Shown: one piece after another, positions 44,219 to 54,081 of the stretch
Position numbering within the stretch: the stretch's first letter is position 1
Layout: each line of letters opens with the position of its first letter
From: JAAURB01 sp049647265
Lineage (GTDB): Bacteria; Cyanobacteriota; Cyanobacteriia; Cyanobacteriales; Microcoleaceae
NCBI GenBank assembly: GCA_049647265.1
Contig: JBARXJ010000063.1
Location: 124,001-188,000 of the forward strand
Reading direction: 5' to 3'
Length of the DNA: 64,000 nucleotides
Notes under the pieces: model-generated
What the model was told of the DNA's origin: nothing
Database searches by the model: none
The model's input: only the letters and a program-made list of their open reading frames with translations
Made by a program: the position numbers and the translations under genes

Positions 44219-47200
44219 TTATTGATCCTCAATTACAGATTCTGTGACATCACTAATAATATCTAAACGAAACTCATCCACTAAAGCCGTTAAGGTTTGG
44301 ATAAGACTAGAATTTGAGTCTGGAATTTCAGTAATTAATTGATTCACCCAAACATCATCACCAATTAAAGCGGCTTGAGAAAGTTGTTTTAACCAGGTTT
44401 GAGGCATCACCTCTAATGCCTCGGGTTGCAAAGAAACAGGGGAATTAATCGCAAAAACTGGTTCCGGTTGATCTGTATCGTAAATATAGCGAATCCCTAA
44501 ATGTTTTGCCATGTTATCTAGTAAGTTTTCAGCTTTAAATGGCTTTCTGAGGATATCATTACAACCGACGGATAAGATATGTTGTTCTTCTTCTTGAATG
44601 GCGCTGGCTGTTAAAGCAATAATTACGGTTTGACTGCTATTATCCATACTTCTAATCTGTTTTGTTGCTTCATATCCGTCCATGACAGGCATACGAAGAT
44701 CCATTAAAATTAGGTGAGGAGAATAATCCTTCCAGGCTTCAATTGCAACGGCACCATTTTCTGCTTCAAAGATTTTAAAACCAACAGGTTCTAATAATTT
44801 TCTCACCAAAAGACGATTGACTGGAACTTCATCAACGACTAAAATTTTGAATTCAGGTTGACCCGCCACTAAACCCATGACGCGGCGAGGTTGTTTTGTT
44901 GTATTAATGTCTTTTGCCGAGACGCATTCAGCTTGAATATCAAACTTGAAAATACTGCCTTTTCCAACCTCACTATAAACTAAAATCTCCCCTCCCATCA
45001 TCTGTACAAATTTCTGACTAATGGGTAAGCCTAAGCCTGTGCCTTGTTGTGATTTTTGTCCGGCTTCTGTTTGGATAAATGCATCAAAAATTAACGAGAT
45101 ATCTTGACTAGAAATACCAGGGCCGGTATCTTCTATTTCAAAATGAATGGTTTGTTGATGAGTCGCTTCTGCGTTAGGTTGAGGAGAGGATAGATTAAGA
45201 CTAGCGCGTAATGTCACTTGTCCAGATTCCGTGAATTTAATCGCATTTCCTAATAAATTAATTAAGACTTGTCTCAGCTTTTTTTCATCCGATTTAATAT
45301 ATTGAGGCAGGGAAGAAGTAGGTTGATAAATCAGTTGTATTGCTTTAGAAGCAGCGCGCAACTTTAGCATTTCAACTAAGGTTTCAAGTAAAGCGTGTAA
45401 ATCAAAGGAATGTTCTTGTAATGTGACTTTACCTGCTTCGATTTTTGATAAATCCAAAACATCGTTAATTAAACTGAGTAAATGTTCACCGCTGCGGTTA
45501 ATAATTTCTAAATCTTTGGATGCATTAGCAAACTCAGGATTTTGACTCATCAGTTGACTAAATCCTAAAATCGCATTCAGTGGGGTTCTCAATTCATGAC
45601 TCATATTCGCTAAAAATGTACTTTTGGCGCGGTTGGCTGCATCCGCCGTGAGTCTGGCTTTTTCTAATTCTGCATTCTGCTGTTTCAACATTTCTTTTGA
45701 CTGTTGAAGTGCAGCTTCAGCTAATTTTCGTTCTGTAATATCTTGACTACTGGCTAATAAGAGATCTTCCCCATTAATACTAATTTTATCGGCGGAAATT
45801 AATGCTGTTCTAATCTTGCCAGAATGGGTTCTAAAATTAATTTCGTAGTTCCTAATTTTTCCCTGATAATTAAAGATTTGATAGAATTTATCATACTCTT
45901 CTTGACTTAACCATAGATTAATATCTAGGGAACGACGATTGATTACCTCTTGATGACAGTAACCCGTAATATTACAAAAACTATCATTCACATCAAAATA
46001 AGTTCCATCTTTTAAACGGGTAATCATCATAGGATTTGGCGCACTACGAAAAGCAATTGAAAACTTTTCTTCTGATTCTTGTAAGGCTGATTTTGCTGCT
46101 TCTATAATCTCTATTTTTTCTTCTAAATCATGAGTTCTCTCTGCTACTTTTTCTTCTAAACCTTTAGAATATTCTTCTAATTGTTGATAGGATGTTTGCA
46201 ACTGTTGACTCATATGATTGAAGCTATTCGCCAATGTTCTCAATTCACGAGTTTGATTCACTTCTACCGTTTGATTCCAATTTTCTTGAGATAAAGCTAA
46301 TGCTGCATTAGTCAGTTTTGTCACGGGTTTTGTAATCCAACGACTGGTAAGAATACCCAGTAAAATGGTTAATCCCACAGCAACTAAGCAGAGTAATATT
46401 GTATGGCGAGTATTTTGATTAATTTCTCCCATAAAATCTGCTTCGGGAACAATAATCACAATCAACCAATCTAATCCGTAATCATCTTTAAAGGGGACAA
46501 CTTGCAAAAACTTTGTGCTTCCTTCATAGTTAAATTTGAAGCGATGAACGGCTTTGATATTACTCAATTCTCCAAATTGATTGTTTAAAAATTGTGCGGC
46601 GGATTGAATTAACACACTTTCACTTTCAAAAGCTGATTTACGAATGGCTTGATTATTAATAATGTTAAAAACAGATTCATTAGTCGAGGAAGCAATTAGC
46701 AATCCTGAAGGTTCAATTACAAAGATTTTGCCGGTTTTTCCAACTTTTTGATTTTGCAGAAATTGATTAAATTGAGCAAAGCTAACATCTGCACCCGTTA
46801 CGCCAATGGTTTCTCCTTTTTGGTTTTGTAGCCGTTCAACCAATGTTAAACTCATTACCGCTTGATTTAGCCATGTATAAATATCAATCCAGCGAGGTTG
46901 ATTAAATTCTAAAGCGGTTTGATACCAAGATCTTTGTCGTGGATCGTAAGTATCGACTGTTAAATCGAGTTGTTGAGTGATATTTCCTTGTTCATTCAGT
47001 TGATAACTTAAAATTTTATCCTCAGTTTCATCATTTTTTACAGCCAAGAAAAGAGATTGATCTTCGTGTTTTCCTAAACCTATAAAATCACCGTTTTCTG
47101 TAGCAAATTGGATATAGCTTAGCTCATCAAAAATTTGAATTTGTTTATATAATCGACGTTGTATTTCTGTAAAATCTTGTAGGTTTAAATCATTGGATTG

Positions 47201-47470
47201 TACCGCAACTTCATTCAGTTGAGTCACAAGTTTTGGGGTTTTTAAAAACTCATTCAGTTCTTGTTCGGTTTGATCGATAATTTCATCTTGGAGTTGTGTG
47301 ACTAAACGACTCACGGTTTGCTGTCCATTTCGCCAAGCCAAATACCCCGTTAATCCGACTACACCGACAACTTGTATAATAAATGGAATCGTGACTAGCG
47401 ATCGCAATGAAACTTGACGAGAAGTCCGATCGATCAAATGCTTAAATGGAGACAGTAGACTCGTCATCAT
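44219..47470 (-). CDS. Membrane hybrid sensor histidine kinase (Cache-HAMP-PAS-HisKA-HATPase-REC)
   Basis: 1,083 residues: transmembrane helix about 25-45, dCache sensor about 46-345 (QRSWYQTALEFNQPRW), second helix about 355-375, HAMP, coiled coil, PAS about 475-590, HisKA with His625 (NMSHELRTPLNAILGF), HATPase_c (EDTGPGISS; GTGLGLPIS), receiver with Asp924 (LILMDLRMPVMDG). The last 60 residues are a His-less helical tail like that of the kinase at 22835-26533, which also has a GAF domain that this one lacks. Signal unknown. Confidence 0.93.
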   Translation of the reverse strand: MMTSLLSPFKHLIDRTSRQVSLRSLVTIPFIIQVVGVVGLTGYLAWRNGQQTVSRLVTQLQDEIIDQTEQELNEFLKTPKLVTQLNEVAVQSNDLNLQDFTEIQRRLYKQIQIFDELSYIQFATENGDFIGLGKHEDQSLFLAVKNDETEDKILSYQLNEQGNITQQLDLTVDTYDPRQRSWYQTALEFNQPRWIDIYTWLNQAVMSLTLVERLQNQKGETIGVTGADVSFAQFNQFLQNQKVGKTGKIFVIEPSGLLIASSTNESVFNIINNQAIRKSAFESESVLIQSAAQFLNNQFGELSNIKAVHRFKFNYEGSTKFLQVVPFKDDYGLDWLIVIIVPEADFMGEINQNTRHTILLCLVAVGLTILLGILTSRWITKPVTKLTNAALALSQENWNQTVEVNQTRELRTLANSFNHMSQQLQTSYQQLEEYSKGLEEKVAERTHDLEEKIEIIEAAKSALQESEEKFSIAFRSAPNPMMITRLKDGTYFDVNDSFCNITGYCHQEVINRRSLDINLWLSQEEYDKFYQIFNYQGKIRNYEINFRTHSGKIRTALISADKISINGEDLLLASSQDITERKLAEAALQQSKEMLKQQNAELEKARLTADAANRAKSTFLANMSHELRTPLNAILGFSQLMSQNPEFANASKDLEIINRSGEHLLSLINDVLDLSKIEAGKVTLQEHSFDLHALLETLVEMLKLRAASKAIQLIYQPTSSLPQYIKSDEKKLRQVLINLLGNAIKFTESGQVTLRASLNLSSPQPNAEATHQQTIHFEIEDTGPGISSQDISLIFDAFIQTEAGQKSQQGTGLGLPISQKFVQMMGGEILVYSEVGKGSIFKFDIQAECVSAKDINTTKQPRRVMGLVAGQPEFKILVVDEVPVNRLLVRKLLEPVGFKIFEAENGAVAIEAWKDYSPHLILMDLRMPVMDGYEATKQIRSMDNSSQTVIIALTASAIQEEEQHILSVGCNDILRKPFKAENLLDNMAKHLGIRYIYDTDQPEPVFAINSPVSLQPEALEVMPQTWLKQLSQAALIGDDVWVNQLITEIPDSNSSLIQTLTALVDEFRLDIISDVTESVIEDQ

Positions 47471-47591
47471 GCTTAAGTTTATTCTAAAAGATTATAGGGA
47501 TTACTAAACTCATAGAATGAGTCATTTTAGCCGTCAATATCTTTGAAATTATTAAGGTTTTATCTAATTAATTATGAATCATTAAATCAGG

Positions 47592-48863
47592 TTATTGTTC
47601 TCGTTCAATATCATAAATCACTTTCTCGATATACCATTCTTCCACCATACCTGGATAATTATATTTAGCTTGATCGATTAATCGCTGTGCAATTTCCCAA
47701 TGTCCGCCGACTAATCTTAATAATCGCTGTCGTAAGCTACCCGAAACGGCTTGAGAATTGGATTGATAACTGCCTTTTTGTAATCGTTTCAAACTGTCTA
47801 AAACTTGATGATATTTTTGCCAGTTTTCCTGTTCGCAGAACTGACTGACTGCCTGCTGATAATCTGTAATTGCCTGTTCTATTTCTTCGAGACAAGCATA
47901 AGCCATGCCTCGATAATAATAAGCATTTCCATCCTTACCATCTAGCTGTAGCGCTTTGGTATAATCTTGAATGGCATCTACATAATTCCCGGCAAAACGG
48001 TAAGCATTTCCCCGTGCAATATAGAGCATTCTATCTTCCGGTTGAGATATTAAGGCATGATTAAAATCAGCAATTGCACCGAGATGATCTCCCAGTTGAC
48101 TACGCACTTTCCCTCGATTTCGATAGGCTAAAATATTATCCGGATTGAACTTTAAAGCCTGATTGAGATCGGCCATAGCGTTGCGATAATCTTCTAATTT
48201 ACAACGAATAATTCCTCGACAACAATAGGCATTTCCATCTTGAGGATCGGTTTGAAGTATCCACTCTACCTCTTTGAGGGCAGCGGCACAATCTCCTCGT
48301 TCTGCTTTTTCAATTAATTGTTGATAAAAATCCGCTTCTGAAATCATTGCCATCGGTTGAGGGGGATCGGAGGCGACAGCAACTATTTTTTGTTGAGGTT
48401 GCAAGGGTTTAATGAGTTCTAAACAACGACGACAACCCGCTTTATCTTGTTGTTCTAAATAGAGTTTTGCAGCTTGTTTAAAGTTAGTAATGGCTAACTC
48501 TACGGCTCCCATTTTACGATAAACAATTCCCCGGAGTTGATAAGCGGCTGCATCTCGATCATTGAGTTGAATCCCATGATTAATATCTTCTAGCGCACCC
48601 GGTAAATTCTTCAGGGCTAAACGCGCTAACGCCCGACTAGAATAAGCCAATTTACTGTCTGGATTGAGTTGTAATGCTTGGGAATAATCGGAAATCGCAT
48701 CATGAATTTGTCCCAGATCAAAATAGGCTAAACCCCGTTGACAGTAATTGTCTGCCATGAGCGGATTTAGGGCAATTGCCTGGGTAAAGATTTCAATTGC
48801 GCCTGGGTAATCTCGTTGACGCTTCTTTTCTAAACCTTGATGATAGAGTTCTTGTTGATCCAT
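47592..48863 (-). CDS. TPR-repeat protein
   Basis: 423 residues. Two TPR arrays (about 3-140 and 180-345) with typical units such as AYYNRG-like motifs (ADNYCQRGLAYFDLGQIHDA; NAYYYRGMAYACLEEIEQA). Separated by a linker with KIVAVASDPPQPMAM. The C-terminus (GGHWEIAQRLIDQAKYNYPG, EEWYIEKVIYDIERE) is a conserved helical patch seen in cyanobacterial proteins. Soluble; a scaffold role is inferred. Behind the kinase operon, but separated by about 120 bases. Confidence 0.87.
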   Translation of the reverse strand: MDQQELYHQGLEKKRQRDYPGAIEIFTQAIALNPLMADNYCQRGLAYFDLGQIHDAISDYSQALQLNPDSKLAYSSRALARLALKNLPGALEDINHGIQLNDRDAAAYQLRGIVYRKMGAVELAITNFKQAAKLYLEQQDKAGCRRCLELIKPLQPQQKIVAVASDPPQPMAMISEADFYQQLIEKAERGDCAAALKEVEWILQTDPQDGNAYCCRGIIRCKLEDYRNAMADLNQALKFNPDNILAYRNRGKVRSQLGDHLGAIADFNHALISQPEDRMLYIARGNAYRFAGNYVDAIQDYTKALQLDGKDGNAYYYRGMAYACLEEIEQAITDYQQAVSQFCEQENWQKYHQVLDSLKRLQKGSYQSNSQAVSGSLRQRLLRLVGGHWEIAQRLIDQAKYNYPGMVEEWYIEKVIYDIEREQ

Positions 48864-48977
48864 TACTATTATTTTGTCATTCTAAAAAGGATTACTATCG
48901 ATCAGATAAAAGGCTAGGGAATCAATAGAATTTACTTTGAGTTTTCCCTAGAATGAAACGGGGGCGATCATGATGGA

Positions 48978-50117
48978 TTAATTTTTAATCGGATGATAAA
49001 GTGTATCCCGTTGCTGAGATGGTCTTTGAATCGTATCAATCGCTGTTTTTAAAGTCTCTGGTTCCATACACGTTCCCCCTTGCGCCCCCGCCATGGTGGT
49101 AATATGCTCCTCCATTAATGTGCCGCCAATGTCGTTACAGCCCCATTTCAAGGCGGTAACAGCCCCTTCTAAGCCTAACTTCACCCAACTGGGTTGATGG
49201 TTGACGATCCAATTTCCTAAGTAGATTCGAGCCACTGCTGTCAATAATAAACTATCGGCTAAGATCGGTTGATCTCGCCCAACTCTGCGCTGCATGGGGG
49301 CGGGGGCCTGTTGACCGACAAACGGTAAAGCGATAAACTCTGTGATTCTGGCCGGATAATCTTGTTGAATGGCTTTCTGTTGCAGCGATCGCAATTGTTC
49401 CAGGTGAGCAATTTGCTGTTGCGGCGTTTCGATGTGACCACAAAGCATGGTGCTGGTGGTGGGAAGTCCTAGACGGTGGGCGGTTTCAACGATTTCGAGC
49501 CAAGTGGCGCTATTAATTTTCTCCGGACAGATAATCCGCCGTACCGAGTCGTCTAAAATTTCTGCCGCAGTCCCCGGCATCGAACCGACACCAGCCTCTT
49601 GTAATTGGGCGATAACGGCTTCATAACTCAAACCATCTTCGCGGGCAATAAATTGAATTTCTTGCGGTGAGAAGGCATGGAGATGTAGCTGAGGAAACGT
49701 TTGTTTGAGGGTTTCAACTAACTTTAGATAATAGGGTAAACTCTTTCCGTTAATTTTTGCCCCTGGGTGCAGTCCCCCCTGCATACAAATCTCTGTTGCG
49801 CCCCGTTGGACGGCAACTGTCGCTTTTTCTAAAATTTGAGTCGTGGTTAACCAAAAGGCTCCCTCCTCCTCAGCATCGCGCCGAAACGCACAAAAACTAC
49901 AATGCTGTTCACAAATATTCGTAAAATTAATATTGCGATTAATCACATAGGTCACCGTCTCCCCCGCTTGTCGAAGCCGCAGGGTATCACTGACTTGTTG
50001 AATTTGGGACAAAATGGCTGGATCGCTTTGTAGCAGAAGAGTTTCCCCTTCAGTGGGACTCAGGTCATCACCGGCAATGGCTCGATTTAAAATAGTCTCT
50101 ACGGTCAGGGTCAGCAT
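48978..50117 (-). CDS. cofH: 7,8-didemethyl-8-hydroxy-5-deazariboflavin synthase subunit 2 (CofH)
   Basis: Radical SAM enzyme that, with CofG, builds the F0 deazaflavin used by cyanobacterial photolyases. The cluster motif is CEQHCSFCAF (CxxxCxxC, about residues 59-66), preceded by INRNINFTNI; TEICMQGGLHP and SMPGTAAEILDDSVR, with NDIGGTLMEEHIT near the end. The frame opens at TTG 50123; ATG 50117 is preferred, leaving MLTLTVETIL. 379 residues. CofG is not in the window. Single gene. Confidence 0.93.
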   Translation of the reverse strand: MLTLTVETILNRAIAGDDLSPTEGETLLLQSDPAILSQIQQVSDTLRLRQAGETVTYVINRNINFTNICEQHCSFCAFRRDAEEEGAFWLTTTQILEKATVAVQRGATEICMQGGLHPGAKINGKSLPYYLKLVETLKQTFPQLHLHAFSPQEIQFIAREDGLSYEAVIAQLQEAGVGSMPGTAAEILDDSVRRIICPEKINSATWLEIVETAHRLGLPTTSTMLCGHIETPQQQIAHLEQLRSLQQKAIQQDYPARITEFIALPFVGQQAPAPMQRRVGRDQPILADSLLLTAVARIYLGNWIVNHQPSWVKLGLEGAVTALKWGCNDIGGTLMEEHITTMAGAQGGTCMEPETLKTAIDTIQRPSQQRDTLYHPIKN

Positions 50118-50227
50118 TGTCAAATCAGAATTAATTAGAAATTTTAGGATCTCTCATCTATGATAAAGATTTTTTTGCTATAACTTTAGGTTTAAATCGT
50201 TGCTCTTTTTTGAAAAGCTTTTGTGAT

Positions 50228-51838
50228 ATGTTAAACCAGCATTTATTCTGCCGAGATCACTCCAAGAGCCCGATCGTTAAGGGGTTGCTATCCGGATTAG
50301 GCGCACTGCCAATTTCTCTGAGTTTGAGTTTAGTGTTGCCGATCTCATTTTCTGTTAGCAATCTATTAATCTCTGAAACGGTTCTGGCACAAACCCAAGC
50401 GGAGACAGAACTAGATTCTAACTCAGAATCAACCACACCCGAAACGGTGGAAGAAATGCCCTCAGAAACTGAAGTTGAGGAGAATACCACTGAGTCAAAT
50501 TCTGAGTCAAATTCTGAGTCAAATTCTGAGTCAAATTCTGAAGCGACTCCCTCTGATACGGTAGAAGAAAAACCAACGATGATGGAGTTAGAGGAGAACG
50601 ATACAGAGTCGAATTCTGAATCTAATCCCTCAGAAACCACTGCTGAAGAGGATGCAGATTTTGAAACCGGAGTGGCTCAATTTCGGCAAGGTCGGTTTAA
50701 AGAAGCATTATTAATATTTCAACAGGTATTAGAAACTCAAAAACAAAGTAAAGACAAAATAGCGACCGCAGAAACTTTAAATTATTTAGGTGAAGTTTAT
50801 CTGAATTTAGGGGAGAATTCAGAGGGCTTAAAAACCTTACAACAAGCGTTAGGAATTTATCGTCAATTTAAACCTAGTTCGCCGGAAGAAGAACAAACCG
50901 TTCAAATAGGAACCAGTCGGAGCTTAAATTTAATCGGGTTTGGTTATCGCAAAGATCGTCAATTAGATGAAGCTTTAAAATTACATCAAGAAGCCTTAGA
51001 GATTGCTCAAGCTGTTAATGATCCAGCCAGTATTGGAGAATCCTTACATCATTTAGCTTCAATTTATACCAATTTAGGCAATACAGAACAGGCTTTAGAC
51101 TATTATCAACAAGCCCGAACCTACCGTCAGCAAGTCGGAGATTTACGAGATCAAAGTCGAACATTAAATAACTTAGGTGCGCTCTATTTTACCATCGGAC
51201 AAACGGATAAAGCCCTGGAAATTTATCAGCAAGCTTTAGCATTTCGTCGTCAAATTGGGGATATTGCCGGAGTCGGTCGGCTACTGAGTAATATGGGATT
51301 TATCTATCGTAAACTCGAAGATGATTTCCAGGCGTTAGTTCATTTTCAGCAAGCTGCACAGATGATGGAACAGATCGAAGCTCAAGCGAGTGCGGCTCGG
51401 GTTTATAATTTAATGGGAACGATTTATGAGAGTTTAGAACAACCCCAAGAAGCCTTGGAAGTGTATCAAAAAGCAATGACACTGGCTCAATCTTCTGCTG
51501 AAAAAGAACAACTCAGTGCTGCTTTAACCCAGTTAGGTAGTATTTATGTATCTCAGGCGCAATATTCAGAAGCATTAGAAAATTATCAACAGGCAGTTGT
51601 TATTTATCAAGAGATTGAAGATCAAGCACTATTGGGTAAAACATTAATTCAAATGGGTAAAGTTCATGAAACATTAGAAAACTACGATCAAGCCTTAGAA
51701 AACTATCAGCAAGCGTTAGCATTATTGCAGGCAACAGGCGACGAAGAAACAGAAGCTGATGTGCGGGAAAGTATTCGTTTAATTGAACAAAAGCAAGTTC
51801 AAGTCACTCCGGAGTCAGATTCTCAACTAAATAATTAG
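50228..51838 (+). CDS. Exported TPR protein with acidic Ser/Asn/Glu-rich linker
   Basis: About 536 residues. N-terminal hydrophobic region ending LAQTQAE looks like a signal peptide. Then an acidic low-complexity linker (about 60-140) with tandem SNSE units, and about eight TPR units (from about 145 to 510), for example ALDYYQQARTYRQQVGDLRD and KALEIYQQALAFRRQIGDI. Likely periplasmic or outer-face scaffold. The frame opens at TTG 50210; ATG 50228 chosen. It neighbours cofH divergently. Partner proteins unknown. Confidence 0.83.
   Translation: MLNQHLFCRDHSKSPIVKGLLSGLGALPISLSLSLVLPISFSVSNLLISETVLAQTQAETELDSNSESTTPETVEEMPSETEVEENTTESNSESNSESNSESNSEATPSDTVEEKPTMMELEENDTESNSESNPSETTAEEDADFETGVAQFRQGRFKEALLIFQQVLETQKQSKDKIATAETLNYLGEVYLNLGENSEGLKTLQQALGIYRQFKPSSPEEEQTVQIGTSRSLNLIGFGYRKDRQLDEALKLHQEALEIAQAVNDPASIGESLHHLASIYTNLGNTEQALDYYQQARTYRQQVGDLRDQSRTLNNLGALYFTIGQTDKALEIYQQALAFRRQIGDIAGVGRLLSNMGFIYRKLEDDFQALVHFQQAAQMMEQIEAQASAARVYNLMGTIYESLEQPQEALEVYQKAMTLAQSSAEKEQLSAALTQLGSIYVSQAQYSEALENYQQAVVIYQEIEDQALLGKTLIQMGKVHETLENYDQALENYQQALALLQATGDEETEADVRESIRLIEQKQVQVTPESDSQLNN
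50491..50541 (+). repeat. 12-bp tandem repeat coding SNSE
   Basis: Four perfect copies of TGAGTCAAATTC in the acidic linker of the TPR gene. The unit is a multiple of three, so changes in copy number would lengthen or shorten the linker without a frameshift. Confidence 0.85.
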
Positions 51839-51848
51839 TAATTGGTAG

Positions 51849-51910
51849 GGTGGGTGAGGTTAAAAATGAACTCTGATTAACTCTGAATTTAAGATTGATA
51901 ATCACCCACC
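51849..51910. repeat. Inverted repeat in the convergent spacer
   Basis: Nine-base arms GGTGGGTGA (51849-51857) and TCACCCACC (51902-51910) with a 44-base loop, between two convergent genes. Could be a bidirectional terminator or remnant of a small mobile element; no T-run. Confidence 0.5.
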
Positions 51911-51957
51911 ATTCTAAGATTTATTCAATAGATATGACATGATATCATTGTCTCTAT

Positions 51958-53100
51958 TTAAGCTAGAATTTGATGCAATAATTGATCGATTTGTTGCTGT
52001 ATTTGACTCAGTTGGAATCTTTCGCTGGCCTCTTGATTTGCTGCTTGTGCGACTTGAGTCACTAACTGAGGATTTTGCCAACATTTAATGATTGTATCTG
52101 CAAGTTGTTGAACATTTCCCGGCTCTACTAACCAACCTGTTTCTTCCGGTTTAACTAATTCTATCACTCCCCCAGCAGCAGCAGCAATCACAGGACGTTG
52201 ACAGAGCATTGCTTCAATAATAACTCGCCCAAAAGGTTCGGGTGCGGTAGACGTATGAACAACCAAATCACAAGCATTCATAAAGGAGACAATATCAGAT
52301 TGAAACCCTAAAAATTGCACTCGTTTTTCTAATCCTAATTCTGTTACTTGTTGATGAAGCTGTTCGACATATTCTTGCTCGCCGAATAAAGCATCCCCCA
52401 CAAAAATAGCAGAAATATTATCCGGACATTTTGCCAAAGCTTCGAGTAAAATATGTTGTCCCTTCCAAGGAGAAAGACGACTAAAATGACCGACAACAAA
52501 CTGTTGTTCTAAATTCAATTGCTGACGAATTTCATTACGGGTTAAATCATTAAATTGATAAGATTTTACATCAAAACCATTATAAACAACCTTCGTTAAT
52601 TCAGCTCGTCCTCCTGCTGCAATAAACGACTGTTGAGTGGCTTGAGAATTCGCAATTACAAGGGTGGCAAATTGATTCGCTAAATTAATAATAATTCGGC
52701 GATTAATTTTACTAAAATGATCGGCTGAAATGATATCCCGGAGATGATAAACAAACGGACGACGACTCAAAACACTGGCAATAGCGCCAATGACTAAAGC
52801 TTTTTGAGTATTTGCATAAATTAAATCATAATCTTGAGCAATTTTAGCCGTTTTTATGAGTAGCGGGAATAGGGAAAAAATACTATATAATCCTTGAGTT
52901 AGATTACTATCTTTGTTAACCTTAATTGATTGTTGAGTTAAAACTTCAACCGAAATATTATGCTGTTCTAATTTCTGTCTGAATACACCATCTGCAAATA
53001 AACCCACTAATGCATTTTTTTGATAAAATTTGGCTAAATCCAATAAAGATAATTCAGCGCCTCCTAATTTTCCACTTTGATCTAAGAATAATATTTTCAT
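51958..53100 (-). CDS. Glycosyltransferase family 4 (GT-B fold)
   Basis: 380 residues, retaining GT4 enzyme. N-terminal KILFLDQSGKLGGAELSLL, RPFVYHLRDIIS, VYNGFDV, VGHFSRLSPWKGQHILLEAL (donor domain start), VQFLGFQSD and the EPFGRVIIEAMLCQRPVIA motif with the catalytic E. Last gene of the surface-polysaccharide locus, separated by 5 bases from the dioxygenase-like gene, so cotranscribed. Donor and acceptor sugars unknown. Confidence 0.92.
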   Translation of the reverse strand: MKILFLDQSGKLGGAELSLLDLAKFYQKNALVGLFADGVFRQKLEQHNISVEVLTQQSIKVNKDSNLTQGLYSIFSLFPLLIKTAKIAQDYDLIYANTQKALVIGAIASVLSRRPFVYHLRDIISADHFSKINRRIIINLANQFATLVIANSQATQQSFIAAGGRAELTKVVYNGFDVKSYQFNDLTRNEIRQQLNLEQQFVVGHFSRLSPWKGQHILLEALAKCPDNISAIFVGDALFGEQEYVEQLHQQVTELGLEKRVQFLGFQSDIVSFMNACDLVVHTSTAPEPFGRVIIEAMLCQRPVIAAAAGGVIELVKPEETGWLVEPGNVQQLADTIIKCWQNPQLVTQVAQAANQEASERFQLSQIQQQIDQLLHQILA

Positions 53101-53105
53101 TGTTA

Positions 53106-54038
53106 TTAATGATTCATTGAAACAACTTTAGTCTTTTGAGTGTATTGCTGTTTTAACTTCCAATTCCAAAAAATATAGTTTTTTATCGTCTTATTGAGAC
53201 CTTGACTCAGTTGAATCAGTTCATTTATATCACAGCAAGATTTACAATAATAAGGATAGCGAGGTAGTCTAGAAGTATAATCAAAAAATAGTGAAAATCT
53301 ATCTGATATTATAGGAATTTTACCCCGATGAAAAATATTTGCAGGATCAATGATAATAACTGTTCCAGATTTTCCCAGACAGGATTTCCAATGAGAACAA
53401 GAAATAATTGCTTTCATTGCTTCCTCTGTAATATTGCTATAATTGTATCTCAGGTTATGAAATATCCAGGGAGTTAAATCTTTAGAAATATATTGAAACG
53501 GCCCTATTTTTTCACTAACATCACTGAGATAAATAATCACTTTTAACATTTTACGATCTTCTTTATCAAGATGCCATAATCTAGTCTTTTTTTTTACATG
53601 ATTCGCTAAATCTCGACGCACATAAACACCATGATAAGCCACTGGAAGCTTTAAATAGTTTTCGACTAAATTTAAGAGTTTTAATTCTGCTCCCCATTGA
53701 AATAAACTCGGATATTGCAATAATAACTCCGAAGATGCTTTAACGAGGTATTGATTTTTATAATTCGGTAAAACTTTGGCTAAATGAGGAATAATTTCTG
53801 TAGCATCAGCTAAAAGATGAGGTGTTGATGAGATGTTAAGTTGATCTAAAGAAGTTACCACAATACCCTGTTGTTGAAGTTGATTAACTATCGCTTTATC
53901 TTCATCAGAAATAGCCGGGAGATTATTCAGATGTTGTTGTAGCGATCGCTGATACGTTTGTTCTGATAAATTATGAAAATAACTCAGTCGATCTCGATTA
54001 AACAGTAACTTTCTTTTAACTTTTTGAATGATCTGCAT
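53106..54038 (-). CDS. PhyH-like Fe(II)/2-oxoglutarate dioxygenase
   Basis: 310 residues. A double-stranded beta-helix with an HxD metal motif (His156, Asp158 in LWHLDKED), distal His237 (DPANIFHRGK) and a following Arg in SDRFSLFF, as in phytanoyl-CoA dioxygenase relatives. N-terminal region (residues 1-100) helical. C-terminal cysteines CKSCCD may bind metal. Lies between two glycosyltransferase genes, so it could oxidise a sugar or lipid of the exported glycan; the substrate is inferred only. Confidence 0.8.
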   Translation of the reverse strand: MQIIQKVKRKLLFNRDRLSYFHNLSEQTYQRSLQQHLNNLPAISDEDKAIVNQLQQQGIVVTSLDQLNISSTPHLLADATEIIPHLAKVLPNYKNQYLVKASSELLLQYPSLFQWGAELKLLNLVENYLKLPVAYHGVYVRRDLANHVKKKTRLWHLDKEDRKMLKVIIYLSDVSEKIGPFQYISKDLTPWIFHNLRYNYSNITEEAMKAIISCSHWKSCLGKSGTVIIIDPANIFHRGKIPIISDRFSLFFDYTSRLPRYPYYCKSCCDINELIQLSQGLNKTIKNYIFWNWKLKQQYTQKTKVVSMNH

Positions 54039-54081
54039 AATCTAACTTATTTAACCTCAATTTGTACCCAGCTTATTATTA

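Noticed and set aside
50257..50640. 127-codon antisense ORF over the acidic linker
   Set aside because: Ser/Phe-rich text arises from the reverse complement of the SNSE-type repeats.
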